NCBI GenBank assembly: GCA_021850405.1
Contig: JAJZMA010000069.1
Coordinates: forward strand, 610-7,111
Length of the DNA: 6,502 bases
From: a bacterium
GTDB lineage: Bacteria; Chloroflexota; Dormibacteria; Aeolococcales; Aeolococcaceae
Direction: 5' to 3'
Positions 1 to 5,572 of the stretch are shown here, one piece after another. The position numbers were made by a program, and so were the translations under genes. Every line of letters begins with the position of its first letter. Position 1 is the first letter of the stretch. The notes below the pieces were generated by a model that ran no database searches, was not told the DNA's origin, and was given only the letters and a program-made list of their open reading frames with translations.

Positions 1-2406
1 CTGTGGTGGGGATGCGTTTTCCAGGAATTCCTCTATTGCCCTCGCTACTGCCTCCGGGTTTTTATGGGTGGGGGTAGCGTCAGTAGGCGAAATCTTGCCT
101 TCCTTCTCATATTGCAAAAGGAGCTTTCTGGTATTGTCCTTGGATTCCTGGACATTAGGCTCGTCAAACGGATCTATGCCAAGGTGTGTCGCAGCAATTG
201 CTGTCGCAAATTCCCATCTAAAAAACTCAGCTCCCAGGTCATAGCTGTCGCGCAGCCGCAAACGGATTACTGGGTGTCCAGCGCTGGAGAGTGCATCAAG
301 CTGCGCACCGGCCTCGCTGCGTTCGTCCAGCTCTATCGAGATGAACACCCGGTCCTCGCCATACTTATCTGGTGCGCCCAGCTGCTCGCCGGCTACCGGA
401 ACAAGACCCTTGCCTTCCTTCCCGGTGGATTCAGCTATTAGCTGTTCAGCCCAAAGGCCAAAGGAGGCGAGCCGGGGACTGGTAATAATGGTCACCTTGT
501 CCCTGCCCGATCGGTACAGTATCCCAAGTGCAGTTCCGAGTGCAAAGCCAGGGTTATAGGCACCTGGATTTCCAGCCATGCACGCTACCTGCATCTCTCT
601 CGCCTTTTCGAGCAGTTGAGGAACGTCCATACCCATAAGGCTGGCAGGTACCAGGCCAAAAAATGACAGGGCTGAGTATCTGCCACCAATGTCGGAAGGG
701 TTGGCGAAGATGTCGCGGAAATCGTGGTCAGCCGCAAGAGCGGCGAGCGGACTGCCTCCATCGGTAACGGCTATGAACTGATCGCCAGGTTGCTTGTTTA
801 GGGAGGACACCTTGTCCCAGAAGTACGCAAAGTGGGAGAGGGTCTCAACCGTGCCCCCGCTTTTGCTTGACACTACAAAAAGGGTCTTTTCGAGAGACAG
901 CTTTTTCTCCATCGCCAGTATCGATGCAGGATCGGTGGTATCAAGGACATGAAGGTTGAGGAAATCGTCCTTTGCTGCAAACACCGAGGCAAATACCTCT
1001 GGGCACAGACTGCTCCCGCCCATGCCAAGCAGAAGACAGTCGGTGTAGCCAGCCCGGCGAGCCGAGTCTGCCATGGCTGACAGCCGGTGCTGATGATCCT
1101 GCATTTCGGCTGCAACGTCCAGCCATCCCAGCCGGTTGGTGATCACCCGGGATGCCGCAGCGTCAGTGGTCCACAGCGATGGATCCCTGGCCCATAGCTT
1201 TCTGGTGGCAATCAGGGTATTTATGGATCTGGTGGCATCCTCCAGCGCCCTGGCACTGGCGCCGGCCTGGATGGATTGCCGTGCGCTGAATCTCGGGCCG
1301 GCGGCGTCCACCTTGTCCGCAATTGCCTCAAGAAGAGAGATGTATGAGGCAGCAAACGAATCAATTCCGGCGGCAAGCAGGTTGGCCGTCACCTGGTCAA
1401 AGTCAATTCCAAGACCCGCCAGCCCCTCCAGAGTGTGCCGTGCATCCTCAATGTCTCTTGTAGCAGTAGACTCCTCTGCAATTCCATGGTCCAGAAACGC
1501 CTCAATTGTCTCGGGTGGCATGGTGTCGACTGTATTGGGTGCAATGAGAGCTTCTGCATAGACAACGTCGCGATACTTCGGGTTCTTGGCACTCGTGCTC
1601 GCCCAGAGCGGCCGCTGCACATGCGCACCAGCTTTTCTTAGTTTGGCAAAACGCTCGCCATTCTCAAACACCTCCTGGAAGGCGTTGTAGGCCAGGCGGG
1701 CATTTGCAATTGCAGCCTTTCCCATAAGTGCACTGGCCGCGGTGTTATCGCTACTTGCCTCCAGGAGTTTGTCTACCGCGGTGTCAATCCGGCTTACGAA
1801 AAAAGACGCGACCGAATGCACGTCCAGACCAAGCCCCTTGCGCTGACGCTGCTCCAGACCTGTTATGTAGGCATCAGTGACAGCCCGGTATGCGGCAAGG
1901 CTGAAGATAAGGGTCACGTTAACGTTGATTCCAGAAGCGATCAGCTCCTGGATGGCAGGTATCCCCTCTGGAGTAGCTGGCACCTTGATCATAAGGTTAG
2001 GGGCATCCACCCTCTTCCACAGTTCCCTTGCCATTGCGATCGTGCCGCTGGTGTCGTGTGACAGGGCTGGAGAAACTTCCAGGCTGGCAAATCCGTCCCT
2101 GCCACCAGTCGCTTCGTGAACCGGAAAAAGGGCGTGAGCAGCACTTTTTATGTCAGCAGTTGCTATTTCGAGGAACAGCTCTTCTGCTGCGCGCACGTTC
2201 CGGGCTATCGCACTCCGGATGTCTTCGTCGTAGGCATCGCCATGGCGGATCGCCTTCTCAAAAATTGTCGGGTTACTGGTGAGGCCAGTGACATTGTCGT
2301 CCCTGATCATCTCAGCAAGCCTGCCGGATTGCACCAGCTCCCTGCTGATAAAGTCCAGCCACACGCTCTGGCCGTAGTTGGCAAGCTGTGCTAAACGGCT
2401 ACTCAT
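1..2406 (-). CDS. tal-pgi: Bifunctional transaldolase / glucose-6-phosphate isomerase (3' end beyond window)
   Basis: The product should be a cytosolic two-domain enzyme. Transaldolase moves a dihydroxyacetone unit between sedoheptulose 7-phosphate and glyceraldehyde 3-phosphate, giving erythrose 4-phosphate and fructose 6-phosphate. The isomerase interconverts fructose and glucose 6-phosphate. Reading down from 2406, the frame is open for 802 codons to the window edge. The transaldolase domain (about residues 1-375) shows GLTSNPTIFEKA near 41-52, the Schiff-base lysine at 141 in LMIKVPAT, and NVTLIFS at 163-169. The isomerase domain (from about 400) shows GMGGSSL around Met462, the sugar-phosphate loop SSKSGGTVET near 513-522, GGRYSALS around Arg576 and DEPNVQESK with Lys756. 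Known fused Tal-Pgi proteins are, from memory, about 950 residues, so roughly 150 are missing at the C-terminus. The start is fixed by AAAAGGAGA just upstream. The gene follows transketolase on the same strand. No frameshift or stop was seen, so truncation is only by the window. The domain calls are secure; the fusion follows directly from the uninterrupted frame. Confidence 0.95.
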   Translation of the reverse strand, partial: MSSRLAQLANYGQSVWLDFISRELVQSGRLAEMIRDDNVTGLTSNPTIFEKAIRHGDAYDEDIRSAIARNVRAAEELFLEIATADIKSAAHALFPVHEATGGRDGFASLEVSPALSHDTSGTIAMARELWKRVDAPNLMIKVPATPEGIPAIQELIASGINVNVTLIFSLAAYRAVTDAYITGLEQRQRKGLGLDVHSVASFFVSRIDTAVDKLLEASSDNTAASALMGKAAIANARLAYNAFQEVFENGERFAKLRKAGAHVQRPLWASTSAKNPKYRDVVYAEALIAPNTVDTMPPETIEAFLDHGIAEESTATRDIEDARHTLEGLAGLGIDFDQVTANLLAAGIDSFAASYISLLEAIADKVDAAGPRFSARQSIQAGASARALEDATRSINTLIATRKLWARDPSLWTTDAAASRVITNRLGWLDVAAEMQDHQHRLSAMADSARRAGYTDCLLLGMGGSSLCPEVFASVFAAKDDFLNLHVLDTTDPASILAMEKKLSLEKTLFVVSSKSGGTVETLSHFAYFWDKVSSLNKQPGDQFIAVTDGGSPLAALAADHDFRDIFANPSDIGGRYSALSFFGLVPASLMGMDVPQLLEKAREMQVACMAGNPGAYNPGFALGTALGILYRSGRDKVTIITSPRLASFGLWAEQLIAESTGKEGKGLVPVAGEQLGAPDKYGEDRVFISIELDERSEAGAQLDALSSAGHPVIRLRLRDSYDLGAEFFRWEFATAIAATHLGIDPFDEPNVQESKDNTRKLLLQYEKEGKISPTDATPTHKNPEAVARAIEEFLENASPPQ

Positions 2407-2412
2407 ATATGG

Positions 2413-2421
2413 TCTCCTTTT
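2413..2421 (-). promoter_or_regulatory. Ribosome binding site of tal-pgi
   Basis: Read on the minus strand this is AAAAGGAGA. Its AGGAG core (2414-2418) lies 7 nt upstream of the ATG at 2406, which is ideal spacing and settles the start. The 75 bp between the transketolase stop and this ATG hold no obvious hairpin with a T-run, which fits read-through from transketolase. Confidence 0.85.
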
Positions 2422-2481
2422 CATGTAAAAACGCAAGTGCTGGTGGATTCACATTGCCATGACGGGAACATGACACTCTGG

Positions 2482-4386
2482 TCAGCGGAGCGCGAGCTCC
2501 CGTGCCGCAGAAACGATATGCCGGCTGCTGATCCCCGCTGCATCCAGCAGCTCCTCAGAGGACCCTGAACCTGGGAGCCCGTCTACGGCCAGATGCCTTA
2601 ACTGGATTGTCTCGCCCAGCGGCGCAAGCGCCTCCAGGACGCTTGCAGCAAGTCCGCCCTGGGGATAGTGATCTTCGACGATCACAAACCTGCCTTCTGT
2701 AGCCTTCCGTGCCTCTTTCAGGGCTGCGAGATCCACGGGCTTGACCGAGTAGAGGTCGATCAGGCGACAGTTGATTCCTTCCTTCTCAAGCACACTTACG
2801 GCATCCAGCGCCAGATGTACCGTAACCCCTGCTGCAATAATTGTGACCCTGTCATCTGCATGGTGAGCAAGCAGTTTGGATCCTCCTATGGGAAATGCTT
2901 CCGATGCAGGGTAAATTACAGGATAGGCACCCCTCGTAGTACGCATGTATACGATGCCTTCCTGCTTTGCCATCTCCTCTACCAGCTTTCCAGTCGAAGT
3001 GGCATCGGACGGATACAGCACAGTTGATCCCCGCACCGCACGCATCGCTGCCAGGTCCTCAAGTGCCATCTGAGAAGGGCCATCTGCCCCGATCTCTACA
3101 CCAGCATGACTCCCCACCAGGCGTATATTGGCCTCCGAAATCGAGGCCATGCGGATAAAGTCATATGCACGCGAGAAGAAGGCGGCAAATGTAGATGCAA
3201 ACGGTATGTATCCGCGTACGCTCATCCCCACTGCCGTGGCGACAAGCTGCTGCTCAGCAATAAACATTTCGAAAAAACGGTCCGGATAAGCCTGCTTGAA
3301 GAGGTCAGCATATGTTGAGTTGCTTACTTCTCCATCCATTGCGACTATCTTGTGCCTCACCCCGATTGCTCGCAGCGCTTCCCCGTATGCAAGTCGTGTG
3401 GCCACTTTCTCTCCACGCTTGTATTCCGGCAGTTGTACAGCTGGCTCTTCAGCTCTACCTGCAGGCCTGGCTGCTCCGGCTGCTGGTGGTTCCACTGCCG
3501 GAAGGTGAACTTCCATCTGCAGGTTGCGTACTCCGCCAAGCTCCTTTATGGCCCGCTCTGCCATCTCGGGGGGCAATGGTTTGCCGTGCCATCCATCCTT
3601 GTCCTCAATCTCTGCAAATCCCTTGCCCTTTACCGTCTTTGCAATGATGACCGTCGGTCGATCCTTCGTGCTGGCGGCTTCTGTCATGGCGCGGTCTATG
3701 GAAGCGACATCATGTCCATCGATCACAATTGCGCGACAACCAAATGCTTCGACGCGCTCCTTGTAGATCCCGGTATCCCAGCCGAACTCGGTTTCGCCGC
3801 GCTGGCCCAGGCGGTTCACATCAAACAGTACGATCAGATTGTCCAGCTGGTAGTGGCCGGCCTTGTCCAGTGCTTCCCAGATGGAGCCCTCTGCCAGCTC
3901 GCTGTCACCACAGAGGACCCAGACACGGTATGGCAGCCGGTCCAGCCGTTTGCCTGCCAGGGCCACGCCCACTGCAATGGGCAATCCCTGGCCCAGGGAC
4001 CCGGTGGCTACGTCTACCCATGGGATTGCTGGAGTAGGGTGCCCTTCCAGCCGGCAACCAAAGGTACGGTATTTCATCATTTCGTCCTGGTCGATGGCAC
4101 CAGCAGCGCGGTAGAAAGCGTACAGCAGTGGCGACGCGTGTCCCTTGGAAAAGATCAGGTGGTCATTGGCTGGGTTGTCCGGTTTTTTCCAGTCATAGCG
4201 GAGGTGGCGCGCGCCAAGCACCGCAATCAGGTCAGCAGCTGACATGGATGATGTGGGATGGCCAGAGCCTGCCCTGGTGCTCATGCGGATCCCGTCGACC
4301 CTAAGCTGCTGTCCCAGTTCCTTCAGTTTCGAGATTTCAGTGTTGTCTGGCGCAGCGGCCCTGTCTGTCTGGGTGGTCATGGTCAT
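2482..4386 (-). CDS. tkt: Transketolase, animal-type, single chain
   Basis: This thiamine-diphosphate enzyme of the cytosol moves two-carbon units between pentose, erythrose, fructose and sedoheptulose phosphates. The 634-residue product has an N-terminal cofactor domain with RAGSGHP near 39-45, SKGHA with His83, GDSELAEG starting at Gly160, and Asn191 in DVNRLGQ completing the diphosphate/metal motif. A central pyrimidine-binding domain follows, with catalytic Glu378 in IAEQQ, STFAAFFSRA, GSHAGV with His427 and DGPSQMALEDLA. A C-terminal domain ends near VEDHYPQGG. An Ala/Pro-rich linker at about 293-320 joins the first two domains. Its length and motifs resemble vertebrate TKT (about 620 residues) more than the 660-residue E. 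coli type, judged from remembered sequences. I chose ATG 4386 over two ATGs 15-18 nt upstream because AAGGAG sits 6 nt before it. Tal-pgi follows after 75 bp, so the pair likely works as one pentose phosphate unit. GDS replaces the usual GDG. Confidence 0.95.
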   Translation of the reverse strand: MTMTTQTDRAAAPDNTEISKLKELGQQLRVDGIRMSTRAGSGHPTSSMSAADLIAVLGARHLRYDWKKPDNPANDHLIFSKGHASPLLYAFYRAAGAIDQDEMMKYRTFGCRLEGHPTPAIPWVDVATGSLGQGLPIAVGVALAGKRLDRLPYRVWVLCGDSELAEGSIWEALDKAGHYQLDNLIVLFDVNRLGQRGETEFGWDTGIYKERVEAFGCRAIVIDGHDVASIDRAMTEAASTKDRPTVIIAKTVKGKGFAEIEDKDGWHGKPLPPEMAERAIKELGGVRNLQMEVHLPAVEPPAAGAARPAGRAEEPAVQLPEYKRGEKVATRLAYGEALRAIGVRHKIVAMDGEVSNSTYADLFKQAYPDRFFEMFIAEQQLVATAVGMSVRGYIPFASTFAAFFSRAYDFIRMASISEANIRLVGSHAGVEIGADGPSQMALEDLAAMRAVRGSTVLYPSDATSTGKLVEEMAKQEGIVYMRTTRGAYPVIYPASEAFPIGGSKLLAHHADDRVTIIAAGVTVHLALDAVSVLEKEGINCRLIDLYSVKPVDLAALKEARKATEGRFVIVEDHYPQGGLAASVLEALAPLGETIQLRHLAVDGLPGSGSSEELLDAAGISSRHIVSAARELALR

Positions 4387-4392
4387 GCTAAT

Positions 4393-4398
4393 CTCCTT
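4393..4398 (-). promoter_or_regulatory. Ribosome binding site of tkt
   Basis: The minus strand reads AAGGAG here. The AGGAG core ends 6 nt before ATG 4386. The in-frame ATGs at 4404 and 4401 lie upstream of this site and have no comparable sequence before them. The mature start is therefore MTMTTQTD rather than MMKEIS. Confidence 0.85.
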
Positions 4399-4496
4399 CA
4401 TCACTTTCTATCATCATGGCGCCTCTGCACGGCATCCTGCACGCGCTGGGGGATTGATAGCTGGTTCCGGAGTGCGTTGCGGAATGGGAGGGGCGA

Positions 4497-4512
4497 GGCC
4501 GCAGGAGCGGCC
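4497..4512. repeat. GC-only inverted repeat (6-bp arms, 4-nt loop)
   Basis: GGCCGC (4497-4502) and GCGGCC (4507-4512) are perfect complements around AGGA. It can form a stable hairpin on either strand, about 110 nt upstream of the tkt start. No T-run follows on either side, so it is not a standard intrinsic terminator. It could be a leader structure in the tkt mRNA or chance in GC-rich DNA. Confidence 0.5.
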
Positions 4513-4526
4513 ACCAGGTGCAGATG

Positions 4527-4538
4527 AGCCTGCAGGCT
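4527..4538. repeat. 12-bp perfect palindrome upstream of tkt
   Basis: AGCCTGCAGGCT is its own reverse complement. It lies about 140 bp upstream of tkt and 42 bp upstream of tRNA-Arg. Its core CCTGCAGGC recurs at 3458 inside tkt and at 5493 between the DedA and dehydrogenase genes. It could be a dimeric repressor or activator site, but no regulator can be named. Confidence 0.45.
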
Positions 4539-4560
4539 GGTGCTCCCTGCTGGAGAGGTG

Positions 4561-4566
4561 TACACT
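4561..4566 (+). promoter_or_regulatory. Possible -10 box for tRNA-Arg
   Basis: TACACT matches the sigma-70 -10 consensus TATAAT at four of six positions. It ends 13 nt before the mature tRNA, which is a workable distance for a short leader. No good -35 hexamer is visible 16-18 nt upstream. It overlaps the 8-bp palindrome GTGTACAC (4558-4565). Confidence 0.3.
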
Positions 4567-4579
4567 CATCCAGCAGCAT

Positions 4580-4653
4580 GCGCCCATAGCTCAGCCCGGA
4601 TAGAGCATCGGACTACGAATCCGTGTGCGGGGGTTCAAATCCTCCTGGGCGCA
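4580..4653 (+). tRNA. tRNA-Arg (anticodon ACG)
   Basis: This 74-nt tRNA gene folds as a complete cloverleaf. The acceptor stem GCGCCCA (4580-4586) pairs perfectly with TGGGCGC (4646-4652), and the discriminator is A4653. The D-stem is GCTC/GAGC. The anticodon loop CTACGAA has ACG at 4615-4617. The T-stem GGGGG/CCTCC encloses TTCAAAT. The variable loop is 4 nt (GTGC), and the outermost anticodon-stem pair is T-T. ACG is normally edited to ICG by TadA and then reads CGU, CGC and CGA. The CCA end is not encoded; CTC follows, so a CCA-adding enzyme must complete it. It stands alone between tkt and the DedA gene, with no duplicated 3' end in the window to suggest integration. Confidence 0.97.
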
Positions 4654-4721
4654 CTCTTGTCCCATGTCCCAGGCGCGACCGCCCGGAAGGGAGGCTGTTG
4701 CTGGCGGGTGTGGGTAACAGG
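4654..4721. other. Spacer between tRNA-Arg and DedA stop
   Basis: These 68 bp separate the convergent ends of the tRNA gene and the DedA gene. A weak stem is possible (CCGCC at 4679-4683 with GGCGG at 4703-4707, 19-nt loop), but no T-run follows on either strand. I cannot identify a terminator for either transcript. Confidence 0.4.
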
Positions 4722-5453
4722 TTATGCACCCCCTTGCCTGGGCTTGCCCGAAGTGAGATCAGATTGCCATAGTGCCCACCCAAACAGGACAACTACCAGA
4801 CCGATGGTGACCGGGAGGCTGTAACGTGAGATGTCCTGGGCGATAGCAACGGCCCGTGAGCCAAGAATCCAGCCAAGTGCTGTGTTTGTGCCGATCCAGA
4901 GCAGGGTGCCCGCCAGATCGGCAGCCAGGAATTTCCAGAACGGAATGTGGGTCTCTCCAGCAGCCAGGTAGAAAAGGACCGTCGGCAGGGGAAGGAAGTA
5001 GGCGAGGAAGATGGTCCAGAGGCCGTAGCGGGAGAAAAAATGCTCCATCTGTAAAAACCGCTTCTCCGCCTTGGAACCGCCTGGCGCAGAGCCCATCAGA
5101 ATGCGTCTGCCGTATCGCCAGCCGGCCCAGTACAGGAAGGGATCCGCTACCATCAGGGAGGGAATCGGCAGCAGTAGTACAGCCAGGATGGAGGCACGTC
5201 CAACATGGGCGAATGCCGCACCGATGATGATGGCAACGGTGTTCCCGCGCAGCGCCTCGAGCAGCAGTGGATTTTTGCCGATTAAGGATGGACCCAGCAC
5301 CAGGGCGGCATAGCCGTACACGATGTAGATAGCTATCGGCCCGAGGCAGGCTACATCCTTCCACGTGACCATGAACGGTGCCGGTGGAGGTGGAAGCTTG
5401 GGGGGGGCGCCCTTGCCAGGCAGCTGACTTTGCATTTTCTGTGATACTGGCAT
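4722..5453 (-). CDS. DedA/VTT-family membrane protein
   Basis: The 243-residue product is predicted to be an inner-membrane protein of the DedA/VTT (SNARE-associated) family. Members act in membrane lipid flipping, proton-dependent transport and envelope homeostasis; the substrate here is unknown. The N-terminus is polar and proline-rich (GAPPKLPPPPAP near 15-26). Hydrophobic segments lie near 37-54, 72-97, 145-165, 178-195 and 213-229. The core signature FFSRYG (139-144), then FLPLP (153-157), AAG (164-166) and FWKFLAADLAGTLLW fits the family's pattern of a re-entrant loop, helix and Gly/Trp end. The arginines usual in this segment of E. coli YqjA-type proteins appear to be absent. I chose ATG 5453, which has a weak CAGG upstream. 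ATG 5435 and ATG 5372 are possible alternatives, neither with a good ribosome site. The gene is divergent from the dehydrogenase and its TAA lies 68 bp from the tRNA. The family call is good; the start is less certain. Confidence 0.8.
   Translation of the reverse strand: MPVSQKMQSQLPGKGAPPKLPPPPAPFMVTWKDVACLGPIAIYIVYGYAALVLGPSLIGKNPLLLEALRGNTVAIIIGAAFAHVGRASILAVLLLPIPSLMVADPFLYWAGWRYGRRILMGSAPGGSKAEKRFLQMEHFFSRYGLWTIFLAYFLPLPTVLFYLAAGETHIPFWKFLAADLAGTLLWIGTNTALGWILGSRAVAIAQDISRYSLPVTIGLVVVLFGWALWQSDLTSGKPRQGGA
5400..5407. repeat. Homopolymer G8 (C8 in the DedA coding strand)
   Basis: Eight G on the plus strand form a C8 tract covering codons 16-18 (Ala-Pro-Pro) of the DedA gene if it starts at ATG 5453. 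Loss or gain of one base would disrupt that frame ahead of all membrane segments. If ATG 5372 is the real start, the tract lies in the leader instead. Confidence 0.9.
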
Positions 5454-5487
5454 GAAACCTGCACGCTGGGGTTGTCCGGCTGCTCCA

Positions 5488-5504
5488 CGAGCCCTGCAGG
5501 CTCG
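5488..5504. repeat. 17-nt inverted repeat in the divergent region
   Basis: CGAGCC (5488-5493) and GGCTCG (5499-5504) are perfect complements around CTGCA. The centre includes CCTGCAGG, shared with the palindrome upstream of tkt. The position overlaps the probable -35 area of the dehydrogenase promoter, as an operator might. No T-run follows, so it is not a terminator. Confidence 0.5.
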
Positions 5505-5559
5505 AAGACTGTGACATATTTTCTTTGAAAGCGGACACCTGCCCTGCCCGGGGCGATTC

Positions 5560-5565
5560 AAGGAG
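5560..5565 (+). promoter_or_regulatory. Ribosome binding site setting a GTG start
   Basis: AAGGAG ends 7 nt before GTG 5573, which is in frame with the aldehyde dehydrogenase. The ATG at 5577 is out of frame, and the first in-frame ATG (5633) lies well inside the conserved N-terminus. The start is therefore GTG. Confidence 0.85.
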
Positions 5566-5572
5566 AACGGCT

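Larger units (their letters stand above)
4387..4579. promoter_or_regulatory. Divergent upstream region of tkt (minus) and tRNA-Arg (plus)
   Basis: This 193-bp stretch has no credible gene, and the frames crossing it are composition-driven. It must hold the tkt operon promoter on the minus strand and the tRNA promoter on the plus strand. I could not find a convincing -35/-10 pair for tkt; the minus-strand TATCAA at about 4455-4460 is the best -10-like hexamer. The region contains a GC-only inverted repeat and a 12-bp palindrome, listed separately. Confidence 0.5.
5454..5572. promoter_or_regulatory. Divergent promoter region, DedA gene / aldehyde dehydrogenase
   Basis: The 119 bp between two divergent starts must carry both promoters. 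An AT-rich stretch near 5515-5530 is the likely melting region. On the plus strand TATTTT (5517-5522) is a four-of-six -10 match, and its -35 position (5494-5499) falls within the inverted repeat at 5488-5504. Minus-strand elements are not convincing. A protein bound at the repeat could affect both genes; this is inference. Confidence 0.4.

Noticed and set aside
64..441. 125-codon open frame on the plus strand near the left edge
   Set aside because: It lies opposite the isomerase domain, whose PNVQESK and sugar-binding motifs are clear on the other strand.
1136..1561. 141-codon open frame on the plus strand
   Set aside because: It is antisense to the segment joining the transaldolase and isomerase domains. 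The minus frame is continuous through it with correct motifs on both sides.
3352..4242. 296-codon open frame on the plus strand opposite transketolase
   Set aside because: It is fully antisense to the strongly conserved transketolase domain, has no recognisable motif and no ribosome site, and its openness reflects the codon bias of the real gene.
4387..4404. Upstream transketolase starts at 4404 and 4401
   Set aside because: The AAGGAG at 4393-4398 would lie within the coding sequence, and it is perfectly spaced for ATG 4386.
4679..4707. Intrinsic terminator after tRNA-Arg or the DedA gene
   Set aside because: The stem is only 5 bp with a 19-nt loop and has no T-run on either strand.
4580..4721. 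tRNA-Arg as an integration (att) site
   Set aside because: No second copy of the tRNA 3' end, no integrase and no foreign-looking genes are present in the window.
5454..5561. Longer DedA reading frame beginning at TTG 5561
   Set aside because: The extra 36 residues are Arg/Cys/Pro-rich and unlike a leader. They would cover the control region and overlap the dehydrogenase ribosome site, and there is no ribosome site before the TTG.
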